From positions 35,955,980 through 36,019,979 of the forward strand of contig JALIGW010000005.1 of NCBI GenBank assembly GCA_023053685.1: a stretch of 64,000 nucleotides of DNA, in the 5' to 3' direction. Of this stretch, positions 50,689 through 59,840 are shown in pieces. The notes under the pieces were generated by a model that did not search any database, was not told where the DNA came from, and worked only from the letters and a program-made list of their open reading frames with translations. A program made the translations under genes and the position numbers. Position 1 is the stretch's first letter. Every line of letters starts with the position of its first letter. The DNA comes from Diadophis punctatus similis (taxonomy: Eukaryota > Chordata > Lepidosauria > Squamata > Dipsadidae).

Positions 50689-52344
50689 TCAGGGTGTGCC
50701 GCTCAATTGCCAGGCGGTCAGTTGGAACCAGTGCGGGTCCGGATGCCGCACTGACCCCTGGGAGAGCGACGACTCTGTCGGCGGGATCCTACAGTGGGGT
50801 TGGACCGATAATGCCTTGAGGTCCGCAAACCACGCCCGCCGAGGCCAGTGGGGGGCGAGGAATATCACTTCCGCCTCCTCGGTCAAGATCTTGCGGATGA
50901 CACGAGGAATAAGAGCCAGGGGTGGAAAAGCATAGAGAAGGCCCCTCGGCCAGGGAAAACGCAGCGCATCTGTCCCCTCTGCCCCGTACGACTGGTACCT
51001 GGTAAAATATCGGGGGAGCTTGGCGTTCTGCGGAGTCGCAAATAGGTCGATGACCGGACGGCCGAAGCGCTCCACTAGCTCCTGGAAAATGTTCTGGTGG
51101 AGGCTCCATTCCGCAGAGTCCACCTCGTGACGGCTGAGCCAATCTGCCGTGCGGTTGGAAACCCCCGATATGTGCTCCGCCCGGATAGATAGCAGGTGCC
51201 TCTCTGCCCAGAGGCCCAGCGCCGAGGCTTCCGCAAGGAGTTGACGGGACACCATGCCCCCCTGCCGATTGACGTGGGCCTTGGTGGTGATATTGTCTGT
51301 GAGCAGGAGGACGTGCTGACCGGACAGCTCGCGCTGGAAGTGTTGAAGACCCAGGAACGCCGCACGCAGCTCCAAGAGGTTGATGCTCGAAGAGGCCTCC
51401 GCTGGTGACCAGGTGCCCTGAGCCACCTGAGACAGAGTGTGGGCGCCCCATCCCAGGAGACTGGCATCGGTGGTCAGGGTCACCCTCTGGGGCTCGAGGA
51501 AGCTGGTGCCCTGGGCAATCGCTTCGGAGCGCCACCATCGGATGGAGCGGCGTACGGTGTCCGGAAGCTGGACCTTGCTGGAAGAGTTGCTCCTGCCCGC
51601 TCGCTGAAAACGCAAGAGAAACCATTGGAGGTCTCTGGAGTGCAGTTGTGCCCAAGGGGTTATATGAATGGCCAAAATCATTTTTCCCAACAGGGATGAT
51701 AAGAGATTCAATGGTACCTGGGAAAGGCCCATGACCTGTTGGGAGAGGGCTGACAAGCTGTCCTGCCTCTCTTGAGAGAAGTACACCCTGCACTCCAGGG
51801 AGTCCACAATGGCCCCCAGATGAGTAATTCTGGTGGTAGGCTCGAGGTGGCTTTTTGGAAAGTTTACGGAAAAACCATGGTACTGCAGGGACTCTATGGT
51901 TGTGCTCAGGTCCGACGCTGCCCGGGAGGGCGTGGTCGACTGGACGAGGATGTCGTCCAGATAGCACTGGAGGCGGATGGGTACCGACCGAAGGTGAGCT
52001 GCAAGAGCCGCCAAAATTTTGGTAAAAACCCGAGGGGCCGAGGAAAGGCCGAACGGGAGCGCGGCATATTGGTAATGCTCGTCCAAGTAGCAAAAGCGAA
52101 GGAATTTTTGGTGGGCCGGCCGAATTGGGACATGGAGGTAGGCCTCCGTCAAATCAATAGAGGACATAAGGTCCCCTTTTCGAATACCGCCCAGTATTGA
52201 CTGCAACGTGTGCATCTTGAATTTTCTATAGGCTAAGAATTTATTAAGCCGTTTTAGGTCTAGGACGGCTCTCCACCCACCCGAGGATTTCTCAACGAGG
52301 AACAAAATGGAATAGAATCCTTGCCCCTGCTGGTCCTCCGGCAC
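50689..52344 (-). CDS. DIRS reverse transcriptase / RNase H polyprotein
   Basis: 551 codons; 52344 is a GTG and the frame is open only back to 52407, so the true start lies elsewhere (see the N-terminal piece at 52292-52600). RT motifs (numbering from 52344): motif A SSIDLTEAYLHV with Asp64, motif B LPFGLSSAPRVF, motif C YLDD at 128-131 (Leu in place of the more usual Val), then HLGAIVDS. RNase H: Asp293 (TTDASLLGWG), Glu325 (NLLELRAA), Asp350 (LLTDN), Asp401 (TADWLSR). Residues about 428-510 (VIDLFATPQNAKLPRYF, FPWPRGLLYAFPP, LAPHWPRRAWF) sit where DIRS proteins carry a Dam-like methyltransferase-related domain. The enzyme copies the element's RNA into DNA in the cytoplasm or nucleus. The C-terminus overlaps the recombinase frame. 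Confidence 0.92.
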   Translation of the reverse strand: MPEDQQGQGFYSILFLVEKSSGGWRAVLDLKRLNKFLAYRKFKMHTLQSILGGIRKGDLMSSIDLTEAYLHVPIRPAHQKFLRFCYLDEHYQYAALPFGLSSAPRVFTKILAALAAHLRSVPIRLQCYLDDILVQSTTPSRAASDLSTTIESLQYHGFSVNFPKSHLEPTTRITHLGAIVDSLECRVYFSQERQDSLSALSQQVMGLSQVPLNLLSSLLGKMILAIHITPWAQLHSRDLQWFLLRFQRAGRSNSSSKVQLPDTVRRSIRWWRSEAIAQGTSFLEPQRVTLTTDASLLGWGAHTLSQVAQGTWSPAEASSSINLLELRAAFLGLQHFQRELSGQHVLLLTDNITTKAHVNRQGGMVSRQLLAEASALGLWAERHLLSIRAEHISGVSNRTADWLSRHEVDSAEWSLHQNIFQELVERFGRPVIDLFATPQNAKLPRYFTRYQSYGAEGTDALRFPWPRGLLYAFPPLALIPRVIRKILTEEAEVIFLAPHWPRRAWFADLKALSVQPHCRIPPTESSLSQGSVRHPDPHWFQLTAWQLSGTP

Positions 52345-52600
52345 CCGCTGTATAGCTTGGATTTCCAGCAGGTGCTGGATAGCGGGGATTGGAGGATCGG
52401 GGGCACCTCATGAAAAATCCCGGGGGGGTGGAGATGAATTCTAATGCGAGACCGGATGACACTGTCTCGCGGACCCATGCGTCTGTTGTAATGTCCTCCC
52501 ACCGCCTGGCAAAGAGGCGCAGGCGGCCCCCAATGGGAAGACCTGGGTCATCTACTTGTAGCAGCGGAAGGGGCGACCGCCTGCCCCCCGAAAAGGGCAC
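52292..52600 (-). pseudogene. N-terminal part of the DIRS RT ORF, out of frame
   Basis: 102 codons in a frame different from the RT core. The stretch VDDPGLPIGGRLRLFARRWE followed by VRETVSSGLALEFIS matches the usual start of DIRS RT proteins upstream of the finger domain. After about 52410 the protein stops resembling the family, while the core continues in another frame. The start overlaps the last 49 bases of gag, the normal DIRS arrangement. Joining the two parts needs a net +1 shift between about 52410 and 52345, so the copy is either mutated or uses frameshifting. Confidence 0.75.
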
Positions 52601-54219
52601 ATGTTGGACTGGTCGCCTCGCTGCCTCTCCTGCCCTTGGTTCTGCCTCCCCCCGGATCTAGTCCGATTCTGGTTGTAACGGGGGGCCCGGAAGGAGCGCC
52701 GGGGAGCAGCGGGCGTGGACGTAGAGGGGGCCGCTGCTGCTGCTGCTGGTCTGTTGGCACCTTTGCGTGTACAATTGGGCAGTACTTTCTGCTTATCTTT
52801 TGATTCGACCAGATAAGGATCTAAGGCTGCTCCAAAAAGGGACTGACCCTGAACCGGGGCAATGGCCAACCGCCACTTGTGGCGCGCATCGGCCGGCCAG
52901 CTCCGCAGCCAGTGCATGCGCCGAGTCACCACGGAAGAGCCCATGGCCCTGGCAGCAAAACGGGCCGCTTGCAGGGTGGCATCCGATGTAAATTGGGATG
53001 CGGCCAGGAGTTTGTTGATGTCCTGCCTGGCTCGGACATCCGACGCTGGTAGGTGGTCCTGTAATGCCTTCAGCCAGCGGATGGAGGTCTGGCAGAAAAA
53101 GGAGGCGGTGGTTGAGGCCCTCACAGCCCAGGCGGCGGCTTGATGCGTGCGCAGGATAGATTGCTCGGTGCGCCGGTCCTCTGGCCATAACAGCTCGTCG
53201 CTGTCGCCGGGCAGCTGGGTTGAGGAGTAAAGAGCCTTGATTGGAGGGTCAACCGGAGGCACGGGAAGATGTTGTGCCAGCCCCTGGGCTACGTTAAAAA
53301 ATTTTTTGTCCAAGGTCGATGGCTGGGCCCCCGATGCTGGGGCTTGCCACTGTTTAAGGACCGACTCTACAAATAATTTGGGGGCCGGTACGACCTCGGT
53401 TTGTGATGTTGTCTCTTCAAAGAGAGGGTCACTAGGCTCCTCCCCTGAAGGCGTGGGCTCGGCCGGAGTGAACTTGGCCGCTGCTTTCGCCTTGTGGAGA
53501 AGTGACTTAAACAGCCCCGGATTGAAAAGCCCTGTGGTTGCAGGGGGTTCTGGGGCCATGTCCTCATCAGCAGACATGTCCAAATCCTGATTCTGGTCCT
53601 CCAACTCGGGAGTGGATTCAGGTGAGTCTGCTTGACGCTCCACGTCTGTATCCAGAGGTGGGTCCAAGGCCGGAGAGGGCGGATCTTGGGCCGCCGGGGG
53701 GCGATGCGTAGCCACGGAGGAGGCGGTGGGCATGGATGCAGTCATGTGTTGCATGCCCGCCACTATGCCATCCCGGATGGCGGCCTGGATCATGGCCTGC
53801 AGCTCTGGAGAGTGAAACTGGGCCGAGGCCGAAGTGGAGGGCGATGCCATTGTGTGAGCGCTCATTGGGTGGGGCTCCTCCCAAATGTCACTGGTGGCCA
53901 GGCATAAGTCTGGGTTGTCCAGGGATAGGGCACCAGAGGAGCGTCGTGAGCGAGGCTCCTGAGTTCCCCCAGAATCCCTTGGGGGATGGGAAGTAGAAGG
54001 GGCAGTTGACTTAGGCTTGGTGGCCTTTGTGGCAGGTGCCTTGGAGTGATGGTGCGAGTCCCCGGAGCTGGCCCTGCTGCCCTCACCCCCAGTTGCAGGT
54101 CTTATGGGGGACCTGTCTCTATGGGGGGGAGGGGGGGTAGAAGAAGATCTCGCTCGCCCCTCAGCGGCCGGCACGTCCTTATGAGCCTTAGCTTTATTCT
54201 TGGACGGCTTATCGGCCAT
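52552..54219 (-). CDS. DIRS Gag-like protein
   Basis: 555 codons from ATG (MADKPSKNKAKAHKDVP). The N-terminal 115 residues are basic and Ser/Pro-rich. Residues about 195-225 are acidic (DQNQDLDMSADEDMAPE). The second half carries the region conserved in DIRS Gag proteins, including LFVESVLKQW, LYSSTQLPG and a C-terminal GQSLFGAALDPYLVES before an Arg/Gln/Asn-rich tail (RYNQNRTRSGGRQNQGQERQ) likely to bind RNA. No CCHC zinc knuckle is visible. It would coat the element RNA and form a particle with RT. The frame is unbroken and the end overlaps the RT N-terminal frame. No function beyond this should be assumed. Confidence 0.88.
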   Translation of the reverse strand: MADKPSKNKAKAHKDVPAAEGRARSSSTPPPPHRDRSPIRPATGGEGSRASSGDSHHHSKAPATKATKPKSTAPSTSHPPRDSGGTQEPRSRRSSGALSLDNPDLCLATSDIWEEPHPMSAHTMASPSTSASAQFHSPELQAMIQAAIRDGIVAGMQHMTASMPTASSVATHRPPAAQDPPSPALDPPLDTDVERQADSPESTPELEDQNQDLDMSADEDMAPEPPATTGLFNPGLFKSLLHKAKAAAKFTPAEPTPSGEEPSDPLFEETTSQTEVVPAPKLFVESVLKQWQAPASGAQPSTLDKKFFNVAQGLAQHLPVPPVDPPIKALYSSTQLPGDSDELLWPEDRRTEQSILRTHQAAAWAVRASTTASFFCQTSIRWLKALQDHLPASDVRARQDINKLLAASQFTSDATLQAARFAARAMGSSVVTRRMHWLRSWPADARHKWRLAIAPVQGQSLFGAALDPYLVESKDKQKVLPNCTRKGANRPAAAAAAPSTSTPAAPRRSFRAPRYNQNRTRSGGRQNQGQERQRGDQSNMCPFRGAGGRPFRCYK

Positions 54220-55380
54220 AGCAAAGAGCGAGGGGCTGCGAGTTCAGAAGCCTGGAGGGAGCTCAGTGAGGCTTCGCCGACGTTCCCAGCTGACAGGCAG
54301 TAGACCGGGACTCTTCGGAGCGCCGCACGCTCCCTGGATCAGCTGGCAGCCGGGTGGTTCCCTCCGACGCTTTTGCGGCCTCTGGAGTGATGTCGGCAGC
54401 CTTCTCTGCGCTTGCGCGCGCTCGTCGGTGGCAGGGATGAGCAGGAAACACCATAGGCTGCGAGCCCAGAAGCCTGGGGGCGGCTCGGAGAGGCTTTGCC
54501 GACGTTCCTGGCTGACAGGGAGGAGATCGGGGCTCTGAGGAGCGCCGCACTCTCTCTCACTCCGCTAGAAGCCGGGGGATTCCGTCCGACGCAGTTGCGG
54601 CTGCAAGTGATGTCAGTGGCCTCTTCTGCGCGTGCGCGCGCTCTCCAACAGCCGGAACTATCGGGGAACACCCTGGGTGATTCCGATGATGGCGCTGACG
54701 ATGCTGGGCCTCAATGCGCATGCGCGGCAATCCCCGCTGAACAGATGGTGGGCGGAGCGCCCTGCTGTCTCCGGGGAGAAGAAGAGGCCGTTGGCGCCAA
54801 AGTGAGTGTCCGACAGAAGGCCAGAAGATCGAGTTGGGCCTTCAGCAAGGAACTTCTCAGGGCAGGCGGGCAAGTTAGCAGCAGCAATAGCAGCGATCTC
54901 TCGGCCACAGAGCCACGCGATCGGGATGAAGGGAGGGAGGACCGCCGCTCAAGCGCTGAGCTTCTGCGGCCGGCAAGGCAGTCAATTTGGTCCCACTCCC
55001 TCCTGGCGGTAAGCGGCGGAGCCGCCCTGGCTGGTGGTCACGCAAGCGCAGGGCTTCTGTGACTTGCTGGACCCAATGGATGGAGGTTGGCCAGGCCGCG
55101 TTGGAGTCGCTTGACAGGCCACCCAGCGACAGGTGGTCAGCTGGCTGTCAGATGGGCTGCGGCCCACCGCCGTACCCCCCCAGGTGACCAACGACAGTTG
55201 GGAGTGGGAGGAGGGGGAACCGGCACTCACTGACAGGAAGCAGATGAGTTTGAAGCGATGACAAGAATCAGCTGATTCTGAAGCAATGAGGTTACAGTAG
55301 AAGATCAGGATATCTCTGGTAGAACTAAGGATTTTAAGGGAACTGGGGAGACACAAATCCAAGCCTAGGACTGAGTCGAA
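54220..55380 (-). other. DIRS 5' leader with ~220-bp tandem duplication
   Basis: Between the right terminal repeat and gag lie about 1.16 kb of GC-rich leader. Units 54233-54454 and 54455-54675 are imperfect tandem copies; both contain CCGACGTTCC(C/T)(A/G)GCTGACAG, GGAGCGCCGCAC and GCGCGCTC in the same order. Several short ORFs on both strands have no domain. Confidence 0.8.
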
Positions 55381-55500
55381 AGAGGGGGAGTGTGGTAGGA
55401 GGACAGCTTTTATATGAAGTCAGACTCAGTCCTGATTGGCTGATGGAATGTGTCTTCCCAATCTTGGAGAAACTAGCTAGCTCCACCCACTATGGAGAAA
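55381..55500. repeat. DIRS right inverted terminal repeat and outer end
   Basis: From AGAGGGGGAGTGTGGTAGG to GCTCCACCCACTATGGAGAAA. Complement of the left repeat with a 6-bp insertion (about 55468-55475). The outer 21 bp (to AAA at 55500) are not in the left end but are found in the ICR. Confidence 0.93.
55407..55414 (-). promoter_or_regulatory. TATA-like box of the DIRS promoter
   Basis: TATAAAAG on the minus strand, about 1.19 kb upstream of the gag ATG, inside the terminal repeat. The position fits initiation of the genomic RNA in the terminal repeat. Inferred from sequence only. Confidence 0.5.
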
Positions 55501-56765
55501 CATTTTTCAAACTACAGAAGTAGATAGAGATGTGAAAAAGAGGACAGTCATTCTGAAATAATATTTCAAAACAGGCAACCTTTCTTGTGCAGAATCTAGA
55601 ATTTTGAACAGTTGCAATATAGTTATAAAACTATAGTTTATATCCAGTTTATATGTCATTGACCCTTAGGCTATTACCTGGTCTTGAAGTTTTCAAATAG
55701 TTTGAAATAGACTTGGTATTTTTCTATCATATTTTCTACTGACTTTTAAATATACCTTTTCTTTAGCACCTCTTTACTAGAATAAATTCCAAATGCCTCA
55801 AAGAATTCACCCAGTCGTGGAAACTATTCTTTCTATAATAGATACTCCCCCCCCCCAAAAAAAATAATATCCAGCAATCCTTCATTCAGCACTTGAAGTA
55901 ATAAATACAGTTTTAAGAATAAACTATATTATGGGTTGGGGGAGGTTGTATGCAGCAAACATTTTAATAATTGAACAAAGTTTTTCTTTATATTTATATT
56001 TTAAAATTAAAGGTTCAGGTGAGAAAATATGTTGAATAAAATTTGAACATAGTGTACTATTTCTCCCCACATATATTATTAAAATGCTATTTTAAGTTTT
56101 CTCAGGAACAATACACTGTAAGAACTTGTAGCAATGACAACAACAACAAAGCTGTAATATAAACTCTCTATTCTATAGATATACTGTTTTCAAATCCATT
56201 GATTTTACCCCCAAACAGCCCTGTGTTAGATAGCCACAGCAAAGATCATCTTTACTAATAACCAGTGATTGCATTTTTCTCTCTGATTTGTGACATTTCA
56301 TTTCAGAAACAATGAAAATGCCATGACTACAAAATCATTCATTTCCTAGAACCTTCTTGACTTACATTATCCTACAGGGCCTAGTTAAAATGCCTGCTAA
56401 TATTTTCAGCTTTAATTGGTAATAAATTTAAGGAAAAATGAATACATATTCCAGCTGTAATGTAGGTAAGTTGCACTGACTAGTCTAATTTATTATTTCA
56501 TACTGATAGCATACTTGATTGTTTGTTTCAATCAAGAATGAAGGACAATGATATACAAATATTCAAATAGGGTAACTAAGTAGGAGCCTTTGAAGCCAAA
56601 ACAGCTATGTAGGTTATATTCACATATGCATATTTTCAATAAAAGAAACAGCATGATGATCATATGCAAATCAGTATTGATAGTCACTTTATAAATACCT
56701 TTTCATGAAACAATAGTTGTGGATTCAATACGGGTCACATTGATTATGGGTTATAATCTGGCAGG
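55501..56765. other. AT-rich spacer, nothing recognised
   Basis: Low-GC sequence directly after the DIRS end; nothing recognised. Confidence 0.55.
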
Positions 56766-57070
56766 AACATGAAAAAGTGCCTTCTCAGTGGTGGCTCCTT
56801 CTTTACAGAACATCATTCATCCCCAAGGTACAGTTGGCTCCACCCCGCTGCTTTTCTGAAAGGCCATAAAAACATGGTTCTGTCAGTGGGCCTGGTAACC
56901 ACAAATGGAGACAGACTCAATCAAATGGTTAATTTGACCAGCTGCCATGTTGGGGGGGAGGAGGTAAGGGGTAAGGTAGGTTTTTTAAAAACAGGTTTTT
57001 ATTATATGATGGATTTTTTTAAATGTTGTAAGCTGTCCAGAGTCTCCTATGGGTGAACTGGACAGCAATG
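56766..57070 (+). mobile_element. LINE 3' end (C-terminal codons and 3' UTR)
   Basis: The stretch around 56780-56880 (TCAGTGGTGGCTCC, CTTTTCTGAAAGGCC) followed by TGTAAGCTGTCCAGAGTCTC matches a common squamate LINE end, where the protein ends in an SVVAPxLWNxLP-like motif and the 3' UTR has a TGTAAGCCGCCCAGAGTC block. Decayed; frame broken. Confidence 0.55.
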
Positions 57071-58023
57071 CTTCAGTCTCTTTCAGCAATGAGCTGGGTA
57101 TGAAATGGAGGTTCTAATGTGAATATGACTTCAGCAACCATTAAATGGGGCATCCTCATGCTACAGTAAGGAGGTTCTGTAAATGAGAGCATAGTCATAC
57201 AATACACTTTTCTCTTTTTTTCCCTTTGCTTTTTTTAAAACAGTGATTCCATAATAGAAAGTTTAGGGAATATTTAGCTATTTTGTTGAATAGCTGCAAA
57301 AGATATGAAGGGCACCAGTTCAAGAGAAGGTTTGACTGCTTCTCATAAGTTCAGATATACACACAACAGACATTTTTATCACAGGATCTTTGCACCACTC
57401 CTAATAAATCACATTATTCTTTCTGTTCAGCAGCTGAGCTGATTTATTACTGGCATAACTGGCATATTATTACAGATAATAACTTGCTTAATTCCATCTC
57501 TTGCCTCCTAGATTCAAATTAGTGTTTCTTTCAGACACAAAGAGGTTCACCTACTATAGTCATCAGGCAGCTATGCATTTCTTCCTTATAAATAAATCCC
57601 CTTCTTTGTTTTGATTTCAGTACTGAACTGGAGAAATGCAGAAAAAATAACTAACAACATAAATGGAGAGGAAAAGTCATGGTTCAGTACTGTTGTTTAT
57701 GCTCTTCTGTTGGATGTCTGGAAGAAAAAAAATGATTGACTGATGCTGTTCTGGGCATGTAGGGATCATAACTGGTGAAGAAGATCATGAATTGGCTTCA
57801 AACTATTTTTGATTTATTTAGCAATAGAAACAGTAGTGGATGCTGAAGTGTCTGAAACCCCAATCAAAGTATACATTTTTAAAGTGTTTCACTTTTTTAA
57901 CTGCAGTAAAATTTTACTTGATCAATATCATAGATGCTATTATAATTTTTATCACATGTACTAAGTAACTGGCACACAAATCTGTGATTTATACCTAATT
58001 ATATCTTATATCTTATATCTCTA
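57071..58023. other. AT-rich spacer, nothing recognised
   Basis: No coding frame or repeat recognised. Confidence 0.55.
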
Positions 58024-58040
58024 TATATCTCTATATATCT

Positions 58041-58126
<86 letters not shown>

Positions 58127-58173
58127 CTATATCTATATCTATATCTATATCTATCTATCTATCTATCTATCTA

Positions 58174-58262
<89 letters not shown>
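58024..58262. repeat. (ATCT)n, GATA-type tetranucleotide repeat
   Basis: About 220 bp of ATCT (GATA on the other strand), with a GTCT block near 58175-58202 and a short ATCTAT block near 58125-58150. GATA tracts are the core of the Bkm satellite known from snakes. Confidence 0.97.
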
Positions 58263-58264
58263 AT

Positions 58265-58292
58265 GTAGGATTTTTTGCTGATAAATGAAAAT
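58265..58292 (-). repeat. SINE S1 tail remnant
   Basis: TTTTTTGCTGATAAATGAAAAT directly after the GATA tract, as next to the other microsatellites. Confidence 0.6.
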
Positions 58293-59072
58293 ATATATAT
58301 ATAACAATAAAGCATAAATAATATATTAAATAATAAAGCAATAAATACTAAATGCAGCCAGTTTTTTTAAAAAAGTTGTACTTAGAATTGCAACTGTTTT
58401 ATCTAGTTGAAGTCTCTCTTAAAGACAATAATATTTGAAATGCATCTCACAGGAGTTCACTATTAATCATCATGGCAATAGCACAGTTCTGCTCTGTTAT
58501 CCAAAATTATTTATGTATGAGTATTATTTGGAGGTATTGCCTTCTTTACTGTGCTATCGCCACCAGTGCTAACAGCAGAAAGTTCAGCCTATGCAAGTCT
58601 ATGTTAATCCAGAGCAGACTGTACAACCACAATTTCATTGAGATCCCAAAACCTTGGATACAGTCCTTAGTTCCTGCAGAGATTACCTAAAGTTACAGTG
58701 ACTGCTAGTTGTCACATATATTGGAAATAACCCTCTTAACTGTACTTAATTCATTCAACTTAAATTTCAATTCAAATCAAATCAAAATTTTATGATAACC
58801 TTGTCCAGGAGAACCTTGATTCTAAAACATTTTCAGTGAGAATTCTCCATTGGGTCATGTCCTTTGGATAGTCCTTCAAGGAGAAAAAGAAAATTTCAGA
58901 TAGACCAAATATGTTCTCTGCAGGAGACATAGTCTTCATGACTGCCAGTGAGTGAAATGAGCATTCAAAATCTTCAGATGTTGATACATCTCTCAGCACT
59001 GATGTAATACGGTAAGGCTTTTGAACTTATAAAAATGAAGCTTTGCTTCCCAAGTGGGACATTTGACTTATG
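58293..59072. other. Spacer, nothing recognised
   Basis: No gene or repeat recognised; a 72-codon ORF at 58472-58690 (+) shows no domain. Confidence 0.5.
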
Positions 59073-59080
59073 TTCCAAAG

Positions 59081-59214
59081 CAGGGGTCCCCAAACTTGGC
59101 AACTTTAAGACTTGTGGTCTTCAACTCCCAGAATTCTCCAGCCACCTCTGCTGGCTGCAGAATTCTGGAGTTGAAGTCCACAAGTTTTAAAGTTGCCAAG
59201 TTTGAGGATCTCTG
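59081..59214. mobile_element. Palindromic hAT MITE, family B
   Basis: 134 bp, more diverged than the other two copies. The ends CAGGGGTCCCCAAACTTGG and CCAAGTTTGAGGATCTCTG are complementary. The 8-bp duplication TTCCAAAG is at 59073-59080 and 59215-59222. Confidence 0.92.
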
Positions 59215-59222
59215 TTCCAAAG

Positions 59223-59723
59223 GCTCCAGAAAGCTTTGAAAATCTGGGCATGGTCCCAAACCTGGGGTTGAGGTTTGCTGTTTGTTTAATGGCCTCTGTT
59301 TTGTTTGATGGATTTCGTTTTTAGAACAGTTTAGCCCAAGCTGCCTATTGATTTAATTTCTTTTGATGTTTTATGTCTTTTTTAATTCTGTGCACCAGCC
59401 AGAATTCACTGAAGTTGAACTCTGCCAAGAAATGTAAATAACTAAATAATATTTGGCATAATTTATTACAGATTCAGATGTGTATTATTCACATATGGAA
59501 GCAAGTAAGAGCTCATATTTGCTAGGTCCCATAATTGACCAAAGACAAATCTATAGAATCTCTTGGGGAAGTAATTAGCTGTGGTTGTTAATTGAGATTT
59601 GTGGAGCTCTGCAGGTAGAATTCCAACAATAGTTTTTCATTTGGCCATATGTTTTTAATCCCACATATGTTTTGGAGAATAGTATGCCTGTCAGAGTTAG
59701 CAACTGAAGTAGACTATAAGCCA
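59223..59723. other. Spacer, nothing recognised
   Basis: No coding frame or repeat recognised. Confidence 0.5.
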
Positions 59724-59772
59724 AGTAGGTAGGTAGGTAGGTAGGTAGGTAGGTAGGTAGGTAGGTAGGTAG

Positions 59773-59840
<68 letters not shown>
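59724..59840. repeat. (AGGT)n then (AAGT)n microsatellite
   Basis: AGGT units to about 59774, switching to AAGT to 59840. The switch is one abrupt change, as if one variant had expanded. Confidence 0.97.

Larger units (their letters stand above)
49293..55500 (-). mobile_element. DIRS-type tyrosine-recombinase retrotransposon, near-complete
   Basis: A 6208-bp element on the minus strand. Order 5' to 3': right terminal repeat, 5' leader, gag, RT/RNase H, tyrosine recombinase, ICR, left terminal repeat. The terminal repeats are inverted, unlike LTRs. The outermost trinucleotide is AAA at 49293-49295 and at 55498-55500, and the ICR contains TTT at its junction (49568-49570). No target-site duplication surrounds it, as expected for recombinase-mediated insertion of a DNA circle. 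GC content is far above the AT-rich flanks. Terminal repeats differ only by a 6-bp indel in their shared part, so the insertion is probably recent. A frame break in the N-terminal part of the RT ORF makes autonomy doubtful. Confidence 0.93.

Noticed and set aside
50789..52093. 434-codon minus-strand ORF
   Set aside because: Overlaps the DIRS RT/RNase H ORF in another frame; the catalytic motifs are in the 50689-52344 frame. The tail of this frame matters only as the start of the recombinase frame.
49293..55500. LTR retrotransposon or endogenous retrovirus
   Set aside because: The ends are inverted rather than direct, there is an internal complementary region, and the integration gene is a tyrosine recombinase, not a DDE integrase; no protease or envelope is seen.
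58041..58261. CRISPR-like regular repeat
   Set aside because: Tetranucleotide microsatellite without spacers; the genome is a vertebrate's.
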